Shown piece by piece: positions 9,103-17,545 of a stretch of 44,601 bases of DNA. The position numbers and the translations under genes are program-made. The stretch is from Petasospora fabianii (taxonomy: Eukaryota; Ascomycota; Saccharomycetes; Phaffomycetales; Wickerhamomycetaceae). The notes beneath the pieces are model-generated. The model worked only from the letters and a program-made list of their open reading frames with translations. It did no database searches and was not told the DNA's origin. The DNA is taken from the NCBI GenBank assembly GCA_022641835.1, contig CP048729.1, positions 1-44,601 of the forward strand, read 5' to 3'. Within the stretch, counting starts at the first letter, position 1. Each line of letters begins with the position of its first letter.

Positions 9103-9424
9103 CGTTCGTCTTTTTGTGGCGGTGTAACAAGAATAAACAATGGAACAGACTTAGAGATGAGTTAAGATCTTCTTCTTACTCTTTTTGAATTTCGCAAATC
9201 ATGGTCCAAAAAGGGGAACTCAAGGCCCCGCCAAAATGGCGAAAAAACTTCCCCGCCTACTTGCCCCTTTTGGCGACTTTCTTGCGAAATTTGCGCGAGC
9301 AGCTTTGCCGAACGCGTCTACGTATATTTTTGGCAGATCGGAATGATTTGTTCCTTGTCAGCTCCTGCACTGCCAGAAACTTCACCGAACTACACATTTT
9401 ACGCCCCATAAGAACAGCCGAAGA
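9103..9424. promoter_or_regulatory. Divergent YJU2/DCW1 promoter region
   Basis: This 322-base gap holds a symmetric nested inverted repeat (9188-9291), an ACGCGT MluI-box-like site at 9312-9317 and a TATA-like CGTATATTTTT near 9320. A 77-codon ATG frame at 9201-9434 runs through these elements into the DCW1 start. It is probably promoter sequence, not a gene. Confidence 0.5.
9188..9291. repeat. Nested inverted repeat in the YJU2/DCW1 promoter
   Basis: The outer arms AATTTCGCAA (9188-9197) and TTGCGAAATT (9282-9291) are perfect complements. The inner arms CCAAAAAGGGG (9206-9216) and CCCCTTTTGG (9264-9273) pair with one bulged base. The spacing between outer and inner arms is 8 bases on both sides, so the whole block is symmetric about its centre. 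Confidence 0.6.
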
Positions 9425-10765
9425 ATGCGGTTGACATCCCTCTTGGCCGTATCCGTGCTCAACAGCGTCGCACAGGCCATTTGGTTGACGCCCGATGACC
9501 TTGATAGTTTAAAGAGCGTCACGGGTGTCATTGCAGATGGTTTGATGGATTACTATACAGGAGATCAATACGGTGGAACCGTTGGTATGTTCTCGAACCC
9601 GTACTACTGGTGGGAAGCTGGTGGTGCTTGGGGATCCATGATTGATTTCTGGTACTACATGGAAAATGACACATACTTGAACCAAACATATGACGCCCTC
9701 CTCGCACAGGTTGGTGACAACTGGGACTATGTTCCCCTCAACCAGTCGACAACGGAAGGTAACGATGACCAGGGATTTTGGGGTATTGCTGTCATGGCTG
9801 CTGCTGAGAGGGACTTCCCAAACCCTCCAGAAGATGGACCTCAGTGGGTAGCGCTTGCCCAGGCCGTGTTCAACACGATGTCTTCAAGATGGGATCATGA
9901 CAATTGCGGTGGTGGTTTGAGATGGCAGATTTTCGAATGGAACTCCGGATATGATTACAAAAACTCTGTTTCCAATGGATGTCTTTTCCACATTGGTGCC
10001 CGTCTTGCAAGATACACTGGTAACACAACATACGTTGAGTGGTGTGATAGGGTGCATGACTGGATGTACGATATTGGTTTGATCTACGAAAGTGATTGGT
10101 ATTTCGTTTACGACGGTATTTCCATTACTGAAAACTGTTCTGATATTACAAAACTTCAATGGACTTACAACCAAGGTTTGATGATGTCTGGGTCCGCTTA
10201 CTTGTACAACTTTACAGAAGAGGAGAAGTGGAGAAACAGAACTTTGAGATACTTACAGAGTTCGAGTGTCTTCTTCAACAACTCTGTTCTCTACGAGGCC
10301 GCTTGTCAAGGTGCAGGTAACTGTAATAACGATCAGAGATCTTTCAAGGCATATTTCTCTAGATTCTTGGGATTGACTGCATACATGGTTCCAGAGACAT
10401 ACGAGACAATTTATTCTCTCATCGAGGCATCTGCCAGAGCCGCCTCAAACTCTTGTTCTGGTGGTTCGGATGGCCACACATGTGGTATGAACTGGTGGCA
10501 TAGTGGCTGGGACGGCTTCTATGGTCTTGGTGAGCAGATGAGTGCCCTCGAAATCATGCAGAACCTTCGTATCAGGGACAGGCCAGCCCCATGTTCTAAC
10601 TTCACATGTGGCACATCTATCGGTGATCCCGCAGCAGGTACGTATGAAGACTCTACAAACTTGAGTCCTTTGAGCATTGATGGCGGTGATAAGGCTGGCG
10701 CTGCTATCATCACATGTATCATTGGTGCATCGCTCGTGGGCTCTGCCGCTTGGCTCTTGCTCTGA
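9425..10765 (+). CDS. DCW1: Dcw1/Dfg5-type GPI-anchored GH76 mannosidase
   Basis: Dcw1 and Dfg5 are GPI-anchored GH76 proteins thought to transfer GPI mannoproteins onto cell-wall glucan; losing both is lethal in S. cerevisiae. The 446-aa product has a signal peptide (residues 1-18), the GH76 body with YYWWEAGGAWGSMIDFWYY, an acidic pair D114-D115 in EGNDDQGFWG at the expected active site, and the CGGGLRWQ and CGMNWW signatures. There are several N-glycosylation sequons. The hydrophobic C-terminus (AAIITCIIGASLVGSAAWLL) after GGDKAG fits a GPI signal. Dcw1 and Dfg5 cannot be separated by eye. The convergent ANR2-like neighbour matches the S. cerevisiae DCW1 locus as I recall it. Confidence 0.9.
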   Translation: MRLTSLLAVSVLNSVAQAIWLTPDDLDSLKSVTGVIADGLMDYYTGDQYGGTVGMFSNPYYWWEAGGAWGSMIDFWYYMENDTYLNQTYDALLAQVGDNWDYVPLNQSTTEGNDDQGFWGIAVMAAAERDFPNPPEDGPQWVALAQAVFNTMSSRWDHDNCGGGLRWQIFEWNSGYDYKNSVSNGCLFHIGARLARYTGNTTYVEWCDRVHDWMYDIGLIYESDWYFVYDGISITENCSDITKLQWTYNQGLMMSGSAYLYNFTEEEKWRNRTLRYLQSSSVFFNNSVLYEAACQGAGNCNNDQRSFKAYFSRFLGLTAYMVPETYETIYSLIEASARAASNSCSGGSDGHTCGMNWWHSGWDGFYGLGEQMSALEIMQNLRIRDRPAPCSNFTCGTSIGDPAAGTYEDSTNLSPLSIDGGDKAGAAIITCIIGASLVGSAAWLLL

Positions 10766-10897
10766 ACATATTACTTCGGTCTGCAAACAATTCCGCTTCC
10801 TCTGTATTTTTAGTTTATCTACACTAGTCGATTTTTTAGCAGGAAAAAAAATGAAATTTTCATGACGTCGTTTCCCTTCAATTCTCTAGTTGACTAT

Positions 10898-12424
10898 TCA
10901 CATGCAGCACAAGTTTGCAAGCGACGAACCAACCTTTGCGTCCCTGCCAAACCAGCACTTGACCAAATCAACAACAAACCGCAGGTCTTCATTAGAATAC
11001 GGGTCAAGGCCCATCTCATTAACTTCAGCAAACTCAAAGGTTATTATATCGTCTTCGCCACCTTCATGGTTAGAGATCACATCCATAACTCCACGGAAGA
11101 TACGTCTTGTGATACTTTGGAAATAGCCGACAATGTACAACGCCCTTTCCACATCATCCGCATTCACATCTGCAACCTCAGTAAGACCCTCAGCGTCCTC
11201 TTCATCCTCCAATCTCTCCTTCTCGCCTGCAGAAGCCCACCAGTAAAGACCTGACCAAGCCATCTGTCTAAATGTAATTCTTTCAGTGACGTCTACCCAC
11301 CATGAGGGACTGATCTCTGATGGATCCTTTTGCAGCTCAAACTCACGCACAATGATATTAAATCTTTTCAGGTCCCTCTGTGTGGCTTTCAATGGCTCGA
11401 TGTTTGTGGCACCTGGTGCGAGAGCTTCAGATGGAAGCACTTTTGGTGGCTCATTCTTCCCAAGGACAACGGCAATGTCATACAATTGCTTCTTGTACAT
11501 TAAGATTTCATCGGTAGAAGACCCTGTAAACCCAGTGAAAGGGACTTTACTCAGCCAATCGATATCGTTCACTCCCAATGAATATAGTGGTTGTAGATAG
11601 TGTAGTGGCTTTGTCTCGTCAGGGAGCAGGGTGAGAATCTCATGGGGTATCGTAGAGAGGATTGATAAACAATATGAGAGAGCACAGGATTCCTCAACTG
11701 ATCCAGCATCAAATATCAATATCCTTTTCCTCAAGATAGATGCCTTCCAGACGGTGAACACCAAAGGACCAAGGTCTCTTAATAGAGCATCAGATTTAAG
11801 GAGGTAATGGTGACGTTTTTGACTTTGAGACTTCTTCGATGAGCTGCCCTTCGGAGTTCTAGGAGAAAATAAGTACTCAGCTTTGGAATTATCTTCAAAG
11901 AACTTTTCAAACACACCCATTCCATCCTCCTCATCCCATGAGGCGAGCATACCACTGAGCTGTTCAATGTACTCTAATCCACAGGAGTAACTTGAAGGCT
12001 TCCAGGACATTGAGGTCTTGTGCTTGGAGACATCCATGAGCACACCAAGCGAGAACATTTTGACTGTTTCTCTGTCGTCAAGACGAGCAGTGTCCTTGTT
12101 TTGACGGAATACTGAAACGCCGTAAAGCAACTCGTCACCTCCTGGTGTCTTTGGTTGCACAAATGAGATCACATCCTTCTCAACAGCGTGGAGACCAGAG
12201 GGCAGGGCCTTGTATTCGACACCCTTGAGAGAGACATCGTCGAGGGCTTTACTCCATTTGAGCTCGTAGCCCGTATGAACATTGAACTGCGCCAGGAAGA
12301 CAGCGCAGAGGGGTGTCGGTTGTGAGCTCGGCGTAACCGGATAGTACGCACGGACGCTGCTCTGCTTGATGGAGGGAGTCGTGACAATTCGTGGCGGAGT
12401 CTTAGTATGACTTGGAGACGACAT
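10898..12424 (-). CDS. ANR2: Anr2-like DENN/LCHN-domain protein
   Basis: This 508-aa protein starts at the ATG at 12422-12424 (MSSPSHTKTP). The frame extends further 5' but has no earlier ATG. It resembles the LCHN/DUF2347 branch of DENN proteins, which includes S. cerevisiae Anr2, related to Avl9. Recognisable parts are CAVFLAQFNVHTGYEL near residue 40, LPSGLHAVEKDVISF, GVSVFRQ, and LGPLVFTVWKASILRKRIL in the middle. DENN proteins commonly act on Rab GTPases, but no activity is established here. The symbol rests on this similarity and on the convergent DCW1 neighbour, so family confidence is higher than orthology. Confidence 0.75.
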   Translation of the reverse strand: MSSPSHTKTPPRIVTTPSIKQSSVRAYYPVTPSSQPTPLCAVFLAQFNVHTGYELKWSKALDDVSLKGVEYKALPSGLHAVEKDVISFVQPKTPGGDELLYGVSVFRQNKDTARLDDRETVKMFSLGVLMDVSKHKTSMSWKPSSYSCGLEYIEQLSGMLASWDEEDGMGVFEKFFEDNSKAEYLFSPRTPKGSSSKKSQSQKRHHYLLKSDALLRDLGPLVFTVWKASILRKRILIFDAGSVEESCALSYCLSILSTIPHEILTLLPDETKPLHYLQPLYSLGVNDIDWLSKVPFTGFTGSSTDEILMYKKQLYDIAVVLGKNEPPKVLPSEALAPGATNIEPLKATQRDLKRFNIIVREFELQKDPSEISPSWWVDVTERITFRQMAWSGLYWWASAGEKERLEDEEDAEGLTEVADVNADDVERALYIVGYFQSITRRIFRGVMDVISNHEGGEDDIITFEFAEVNEMGLDPYSNEDLRFVVDLVKCWFGRDAKVGSSLANLCCM

Positions 12425-12653
12425 AGGTATGAGGTACTGAAGAGCCTTGGTGAGTTTATAGGTGTGATGTTGTGGCTCGGTGTAGATAAGGGCTCGGATC
12501 CATCGACTTTGCTGTCTTCGGGAAAACAACGATCGCGGCAGGGCTTATTCCCTCTTTAATCCCTCTTTGTACAGGTCCCACCTAACACTCGTATCTACAC
12601 TTTCCACGCCATTAGCTACTAAATGGAAATGATTTTTTATTATAGAGCGTGAT

Positions 12654-15263
12654 TCACAGCTCATCGTGCTCGACGGCCTTGGTTGGTTGCTCCTCACTCT
12701 CCGAGGACTCACTCTCCAAGGACTCACTCTTCTCTGACTCTTTACGCTTGGCCTCTTCCTTAGCAGCAGCTCTCTTTTGAGCTCTCAAATGCTTCCCTAG
12801 AACAGACTTTAGATCTTTCATTTTTTGCGTGTGCGAGGTCTTGAGGGCTTGTTGTGTGTTCTTTAATTCCTCAATCTTCAAAAGGGCCTCACGTCTAATC
12901 TGTAGCTTCTCCTCTCTCGTCATGCTTTCCAGCTTCTCTGTGTCTTCGAAAAGGGTCTTAACCTCTTCAAATGTCTTTGTTACGGACTTTTGAACAGCAT
13001 CAAGCTGTTCCTGAGTGATGTGCTGTGGCTTAGTAACCTTAGCAAGTTCATTCTCATAGTCGAGACCTGACTTGGTAAAGAGACCAGCGACTGTAAAGGC
13101 CTCCTCACTCATAGTCAAAAAGTATTCTTGAAGTGCATTAACAGCTTCAACAGCATTTGTGTGAATCGATTCGAACTCTTGAGCGTCCAATGGAGTTGAC
13201 AATTCGCTTAAGAAGGACTCAATGGAGCCGACACTTTTCTGGACATCTTCAAGTTTGGAACGGATCTCCTTGAGTTGAGCACCATCACTTTCAAAGTCCA
13301 ACCATTCAAGGTACTCACTAACAAGAGCGTTTGCTTCTTCAATCATAGACTCGGGACATTTCTCAACAACGTCATCATCTGAAAGAAGAGTACGAGCGCT
13401 GTATAGAACAGCCTCCAACTCATTAAGTTTCTCAGAGACCATCTTACGCTGCTTGTCCTTGAGGTCCAGAGTGGTTAGGTGACTCTTGAGCTCTTGCTTC
13501 GTAGCTGTTCCGAGAGGACGAGGGCCAATGAATCTTTGCTTTGTAGTAATGATTGATCTCTTGATTCTTGGTTTGTCTGCACCTTGCGACTCCGTTTCAT
13601 TGTTGTTATCGTTGCCTCTGAGCTTATCAAAGAATCCGACCTTGGCAACGGCACAATGAGCCTCGAATGAGTCTAGGGACACGAGACGACTCTCATCCAA
13701 CGTAAATTTGGCAATGTAGGAGATACCCTCGGAGCAATCAGAGACGTTGAACTTATAGTCGGCTTTGACAGTAGAGGCCTTACCAGCATCATACTTGACA
13801 TATCTCTTAGCATTTTCAATAACGTCAAATGCAATGGTCTCTGCATCGACAAAGTTCTCAGTAAGGTCAAGAACAGCACTTGTGCCATATAAAGTGCCCT
13901 CTGGGAAGAGTTCGACGACGCTATCGTCGATAGCGACTGCATAGGCAAATGGTGATGGTTCCTTGACAATCAATTCCTTGGATCTAAACATCTTGGAGAT
14001 CTGGATAGCACGAAGGGAAGCACCAAAGACGGCGGCTTCATCGGCATTGATGGTCTTCGAGACGAGGTCCTCACCGATCAATGAAAGAAGGTGTCTTTGA
14101 ACAAATGGAACACGAGTGGAACCACCAGCGTAAATGACGGAGGAAAGATCACGAAGAGTGAGACCAGACTTTTCGAGAAGACTGTTAATAGGATCTGTGA
14201 TTCTAGTGGATGAATCGCTAATGTAGTCCTCAAATTCCTGACGTGTAATCTTGGTCTTGAAGTCAATATCATCATGGAGTGATTCAATTGACACCTGGGC
14301 CTCGCTGTTGGCACTGAGCACAAGCTTGGCCTTGTCAGCGGCCTGATACAGTTTGGCGACAGCCCTATGATTGGCATTGAACTGTGATGTGTGAACGTCT
14401 TGGTGTGACTCGAGGAACTTGGCCCTAATCAACTCTGCGACAGCATTGGTGAAGTAACCACCACCAAGGGACTCATCATATGCGTAACCTTCCACGGAGA
14501 CAGCGACTGGAGATGTCTCATTCTCCTTAGTGAACGAAGCAAGTGTGGCCTTTGTGGAGCCGGCACCCATGTCGTAGATGATGTGGTGCTCTGTCTCGCC
14601 CTGCTGGAACTCACGACTGGTGGCGTAGTTGACCGCGATGGCCAAACCATCATCCACAAGGGCAATGAGGTTAAGACCGGCAAGTTCAACGGAGTCCTTG
14701 ATAGCATTTCTCTGGGCCGAGGTGAAGAAACTTGGAACAGTGACGGAGACATCACGGATCTGAGATATTCCACCTGGAGACTTCTCCTTCAAGAGGATGG
14801 AGGCTCTTTCCACAATGTTCTGGATATTCATAGCAAGTACCTCCTCAATTGGGTATGTGTGGCCCGAGACTTCGAATGCAATTGTTTCTCTGTTATTCTT
14901 GGAAGGGACGATGTTGACAGCTGGATGTGAATGGAGGTAGTGCTGAACAACTTTATCATCTGGGGCCTTACCCCAGAGTGGCTTGGTGTTGAGAAGACAC
15001 TGTGAAGGGAACCTTGTGCAAAACGACGCTGTATGGGAGCCATATAGCCTCTCAAAGTCATCACTGTCGCCAGGGAGTGGCTTGAATGCGATTCCAGACA
15101 CGTCCTTGCGCTTAGAGTCTGCGCTCATTACGATCTCAAAGGGCACGCCTGGCGCAACAAGTGCCGCCTTGGTGTAGTCTGTTCCGATGTCGAGCGCCAG
15201 GATGGCGGCACATGCGGAGCCCAGTAGCGTCCAGAATGCTAGAAGCAACGGTACTGTGCGCAT
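12654..15263 (-). CDS. LHS1: Lhs1, ER-lumenal Hsp70-like exchange factor (GRP170 family)
   Basis: Lhs1 is the lumenal GRP170/Hsp110-type chaperone. It serves as nucleotide-exchange factor for Kar2/BiP and supports translocation and folding. The 869-aa protein has a signal peptide (1-19), then an Hsp70-type ATPase domain beginning AILALDIGTDYTKAALVAPG. It includes VSVTVPSFFTSAQRNAI, the phosphate loop IIYDMGAGSTKATLASF and SSVIYAGGSTRVPFVQ. A beta domain and a long helical C-terminal domain follow. An acidic/Ser-rich tail ends in HDEL, the yeast ER-retrieval signal. It is divergent from the U2AF-like gene with 245 bases between the start codons. Confidence 0.95.
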   Translation of the reverse strand: MRTVPLLLAFWTLLGSACAAILALDIGTDYTKAALVAPGVPFEIVMSADSKRKDVSGIAFKPLPGDSDDFERLYGSHTASFCTRFPSQCLLNTKPLWGKAPDDKVVQHYLHSHPAVNIVPSKNNRETIAFEVSGHTYPIEEVLAMNIQNIVERASILLKEKSPGGISQIRDVSVTVPSFFTSAQRNAIKDSVELAGLNLIALVDDGLAIAVNYATSREFQQGETEHHIIYDMGAGSTKATLASFTKENETSPVAVSVEGYAYDESLGGGYFTNAVAELIRAKFLESHQDVHTSQFNANHRAVAKLYQAADKAKLVLSANSEAQVSIESLHDDIDFKTKITRQEFEDYISDSSTRITDPINSLLEKSGLTLRDLSSVIYAGGSTRVPFVQRHLLSLIGEDLVSKTINADEAAVFGASLRAIQISKMFRSKELIVKEPSPFAYAVAIDDSVVELFPEGTLYGTSAVLDLTENFVDAETIAFDVIENAKRYVKYDAGKASTVKADYKFNVSDCSEGISYIAKFTLDESRLVSLDSFEAHCAVAKVGFFDKLRGNDNNNETESQGADKPRIKRSIITTKQRFIGPRPLGTATKQELKSHLTTLDLKDKQRKMVSEKLNELEAVLYSARTLLSDDDVVEKCPESMIEEANALVSEYLEWLDFESDGAQLKEIRSKLEDVQKSVGSIESFLSELSTPLDAQEFESIHTNAVEAVNALQEYFLTMSEEAFTVAGLFTKSGLDYENELAKVTKPQHITQEQLDAVQKSVTKTFEEVKTLFEDTEKLESMTREEKLQIRREALLKIEELKNTQQALKTSHTQKMKDLKSVLGKHLRAQKRAAAKEEAKRKESEKSESLESESSESEEQPTKAVEHDEL

Positions 15264-15422
15264 TGTTTTAGTCTTTTGTGTGTGGATTTGAGATGGTGGC
15301 GATTGCTGAGCCCAAATAGTCTTGATGGATCAAGTTCTCTGGAGATCTTCGAAGTGTACACGTTAACGACTCCGAGCCATGGAAATTGTGTTCGCGGGAG
15401 TTCGCGCGCAGCGAAAGAAAAT

Positions 15423-15429
15423 TTACCCG
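15423..15429 (+). promoter_or_regulatory. Reb1-like site (TTACCCG)
   Basis: TTACCCG matches the core recognised by the general regulatory factor Reb1 in S. cerevisiae. It lies in the short LHS1/U2AF divergent promoter, where a nucleosome-excluding factor would be expected. The short motif could arise by chance. Confidence 0.35.
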
Positions 15430-15508
15430 TACGAGCGAAGAGGAAGAAGACTAGGCTGTAGAAGAACACGACTAAACACGAACACTCCCTTACCCAGAAC
15501 TCTTTAGG

Positions 15509-17362
15509 ATGAGTACTCAGAACGTGCTCGAGGCACTGAAACAGAGAAGTAAGTATTGTCGCCTCTCGAGCCGAAAAGCGGAGTTTGCTACCGCCAGATG
15601 GCTAACCCATCCCCACACATACAAGACTAAGATACTAATAACACACATAGTCATCCAGGAACAAGGTCTGTCAGGCCAACAGCAGCAGCAAACACAGGAA
15701 CAGTCATCTCGCCAGAGCGATTCCTCGGCTGCATATATACAGCGAGACTCTCGCTCTTCTATTCCCGAATCAAGGCATACAGTCACTCCGCGGGAAAGAG
15801 ATACCAGGGACTCAAGGGGAGGTCATCTTGGCTACAGAGACAGCCGAGGTCACGACGACAGAAGAGGAGGTTACCGTGATCATCGCGATGAGGGAGATTC
15901 CAGACACTACAAAGATACAGATTACAGATCCAGAGATAACTATCGTCATGACTACCGTGATAGTCGTGATTCCCGTGACTATAGGGACCGTGACAGGCGC
16001 AATGGGAGACGCAACAACGATCGTGGTGGATACGACAGAGGTGCTCCTGCTCCGAGAAGGGACAACAGAGGAGGTAGATATGACCGTTATGACCGCTATG
16101 ATGATAGAAGAGGAAACTTCAGAGATGGATGGAGACGAGAAGATAGGGAAAGAGACAGTGAGAAAGATGAAAACTGGAGAACAGAAGATCTCTCCAATGT
16201 GGTATCAATTGATAAGCTCGAGCGTCAGTCTCTCTGGGACGTTATGCCAAAGGGATTTGAGAAAGTTAGTTCTGAACGTGCAAAGATCTCTGGTCTCTTC
16301 CCACTGCCTGGTGAGGCCAGAAGAGTTGACATCTCCAAGCTTGAAGGTCTCGTCAATGGTGGTGATCTCAATAACCATACATCAATCCTCTTTGAACAGA
16401 TCAAGATTGATGCAGCATCTTCGAGAAGAGCCAGAGAACTCATCATTACCGGTGTCGAATTCAGTCTCTACCCTGTCGAGAGACTTGTTGGGAATATCAC
16501 GAACTATATTAACACGTTGAATATCGAAGGTTCATTCATCGTCAATTATGAACTTGTCAACAACAAATATCTCGTGCTCCATCTTTCAAACCATCGCATT
16601 ACTACCATTCTCTACAGCTCCGTGGTCGCCATCCAAAAGGAGTTGAACTTGAAGATCCGCATCGCACGTCCAGAGGCCTATGTTGTTCCAACTGAAGAGG
16701 ATGAAAACACAATTGTGCCTGACTCGCCGAACAAAATTGCCATATTGAACGTGCCAAGTGACATAACTGAAGAGGAGATGAAGGAGGATTTGGAAGATAT
16801 TGTATCTCGTGGAGTTTCCGTGGAGATGGTTAAATCAATTGATGGCTCATCTAAGGGCGTCATGTTTGCCCAGTTCCCACCATCTGTGAATCCACAGACT
16901 GCTATTGCAAAGATCAATGCTATTGTCATTCGTGATTGCACGCTTCAGGCCATCTTGGCTTGTGAAGGTCTAAGCCAACCTGAGAAAGTCACTTTCAGAT
17001 CCATGGGGAAAGTTGCCTACGACCACACACAAAATATTGAGTCTTCTGTCATTGTTTTGTTGAACACTATCCAACCAGAAGAACTCAAGAAGGAGACCGC
17101 AATGGAGAGATTGGAGAAGGATGTTCTAGAAATCTGTTCCCATCTCGGCAAAGTTGAAACCATCAAAATCCCAAAACCAGCCGAGGATTACAAGAGAAAT
17201 TACAAGAACTTGAACACAAGTGTCGGCAAAGTATTCGTCAAGTTTGCAAGTTCTCAAGACGCTAAAAAAGCTGCTCTTGATCTCAATGGAAGAAAATACA
17301 ACGAACGTACGGTGCTGGTGTCATACGTTCCTGTTCAGGACTTTGAGCTGGACCTGTTCTGA
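15509..17362 (+). CDS. MUD2: U2AF large subunit (U2AF65/Mud2-type)
   Basis: This factor recognises the 3' end of introns, through polypyrimidine/branch-point contact with BBP/SF1. Exons 15509-15548 and 15651-17362 join to give 583 aa. The N-terminus is Gln-rich, then an RS-like arginine-aspartate domain (about 60-190) with many YRD/RDS repeats, then the conserved linker LWDVMPKGFEKV. Two RRM-like regions follow (about 260-350 and 365-445). The C-terminal U2AF-homology motif domain (about 475-583) contains GRKYNERTVLVSYV, equivalent to the R-x-F ligand loop of UHMs. The RS-rich N-terminus looks more like U2AF65 than the reduced Mud2 of S. cerevisiae. The symbol denotes the yeast counterpart. 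Confidence 0.85.
   Translation: MSTQNVLEALKQRSKYCRLSSRKAEFATARWLTHPHTYKTKILITHIVIQEQGLSGQQQQQTQEQSSRQSDSSAAYIQRDSRSSIPESRHTVTPRERDTRDSRGGHLGYRDSRGHDDRRGGYRDHRDEGDSRHYKDTDYRSRDNYRHDYRDSRDSRDYRDRDRRNGRRNNDRGGYDRGAPAPRRDNRGGRYDRYDRYDDRRGNFRDGWRREDRERDSEKDENWRTEDLSNVVSIDKLERQSLWDVMPKGFEKVSSERAKISGLFPLPGEARRVDISKLEGLVNGGDLNNHTSILFEQIKIDAASSRRARELIITGVEFSLYPVERLVGNITNYINTLNIEGSFIVNYELVNNKYLVLHLSNHRITTILYSSVVAIQKELNLKIRIARPEAYVVPTEEDENTIVPDSPNKIAILNVPSDITEEEMKEDLEDIVSRGVSVEMVKSIDGSSKGVMFAQFPPSVNPQTAIAKINAIVIRDCTLQAILACEGLSQPEKVTFRSMGKVAYDHTQNIESSVIVLLNTIQPEELKKETAMERLEKDVLEICSHLGKVETIKIPKPAEDYKRNYKNLNTSVGKVFVKFASSQDAKKAALDLNGRKYNERTVLVSYVPVQDFELDLF
15549..15650 (+). other. MUD2: U2AF-like gene intron (102 nt, stop-free, multiple of 3)
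   Basis: The donor is GTAAGT, the branch is GATACTAATA near 15631-15640, and the acceptor CATAG ends at 15650. Splicing joins KQR to IIQEQGLSG. Retention would keep the frame and add 34 residues (SKYCRL to THIV, with I lost), so the unspliced frame looks deceptively intact. Confidence 0.85.
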
Positions 17363-17545
17363 GCTAGGCTCAGTTGACGACTGCTACGACATTGAATTTA
17401 ACTAAGTATCTGAAATACAAACACTACCAACACCACATTATAGCAAAGCGCGACAGTAAACAGAGAAGTGGTACTAACGGGTATACATATATATAAATAT
17501 ATTAATGGGCTAAGCGCTAGATGGAAGATGACATGCAAGTCCTCA

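Noticed and set aside
9201-9434. 77-codon ATG frame before the DCW1 start
   Set aside because: It crosses the inverted repeat and a TATA-like element, overlaps the DCW1 start in another frame, and has no recognisable protein feature.
15321-15334. CTTGAT/ATCAAG palindrome between LHS1 and the U2AF-like gene
   Set aside because: It is a six-base palindrome matching no unfolded-protein-response or heat-shock element that I could identify.
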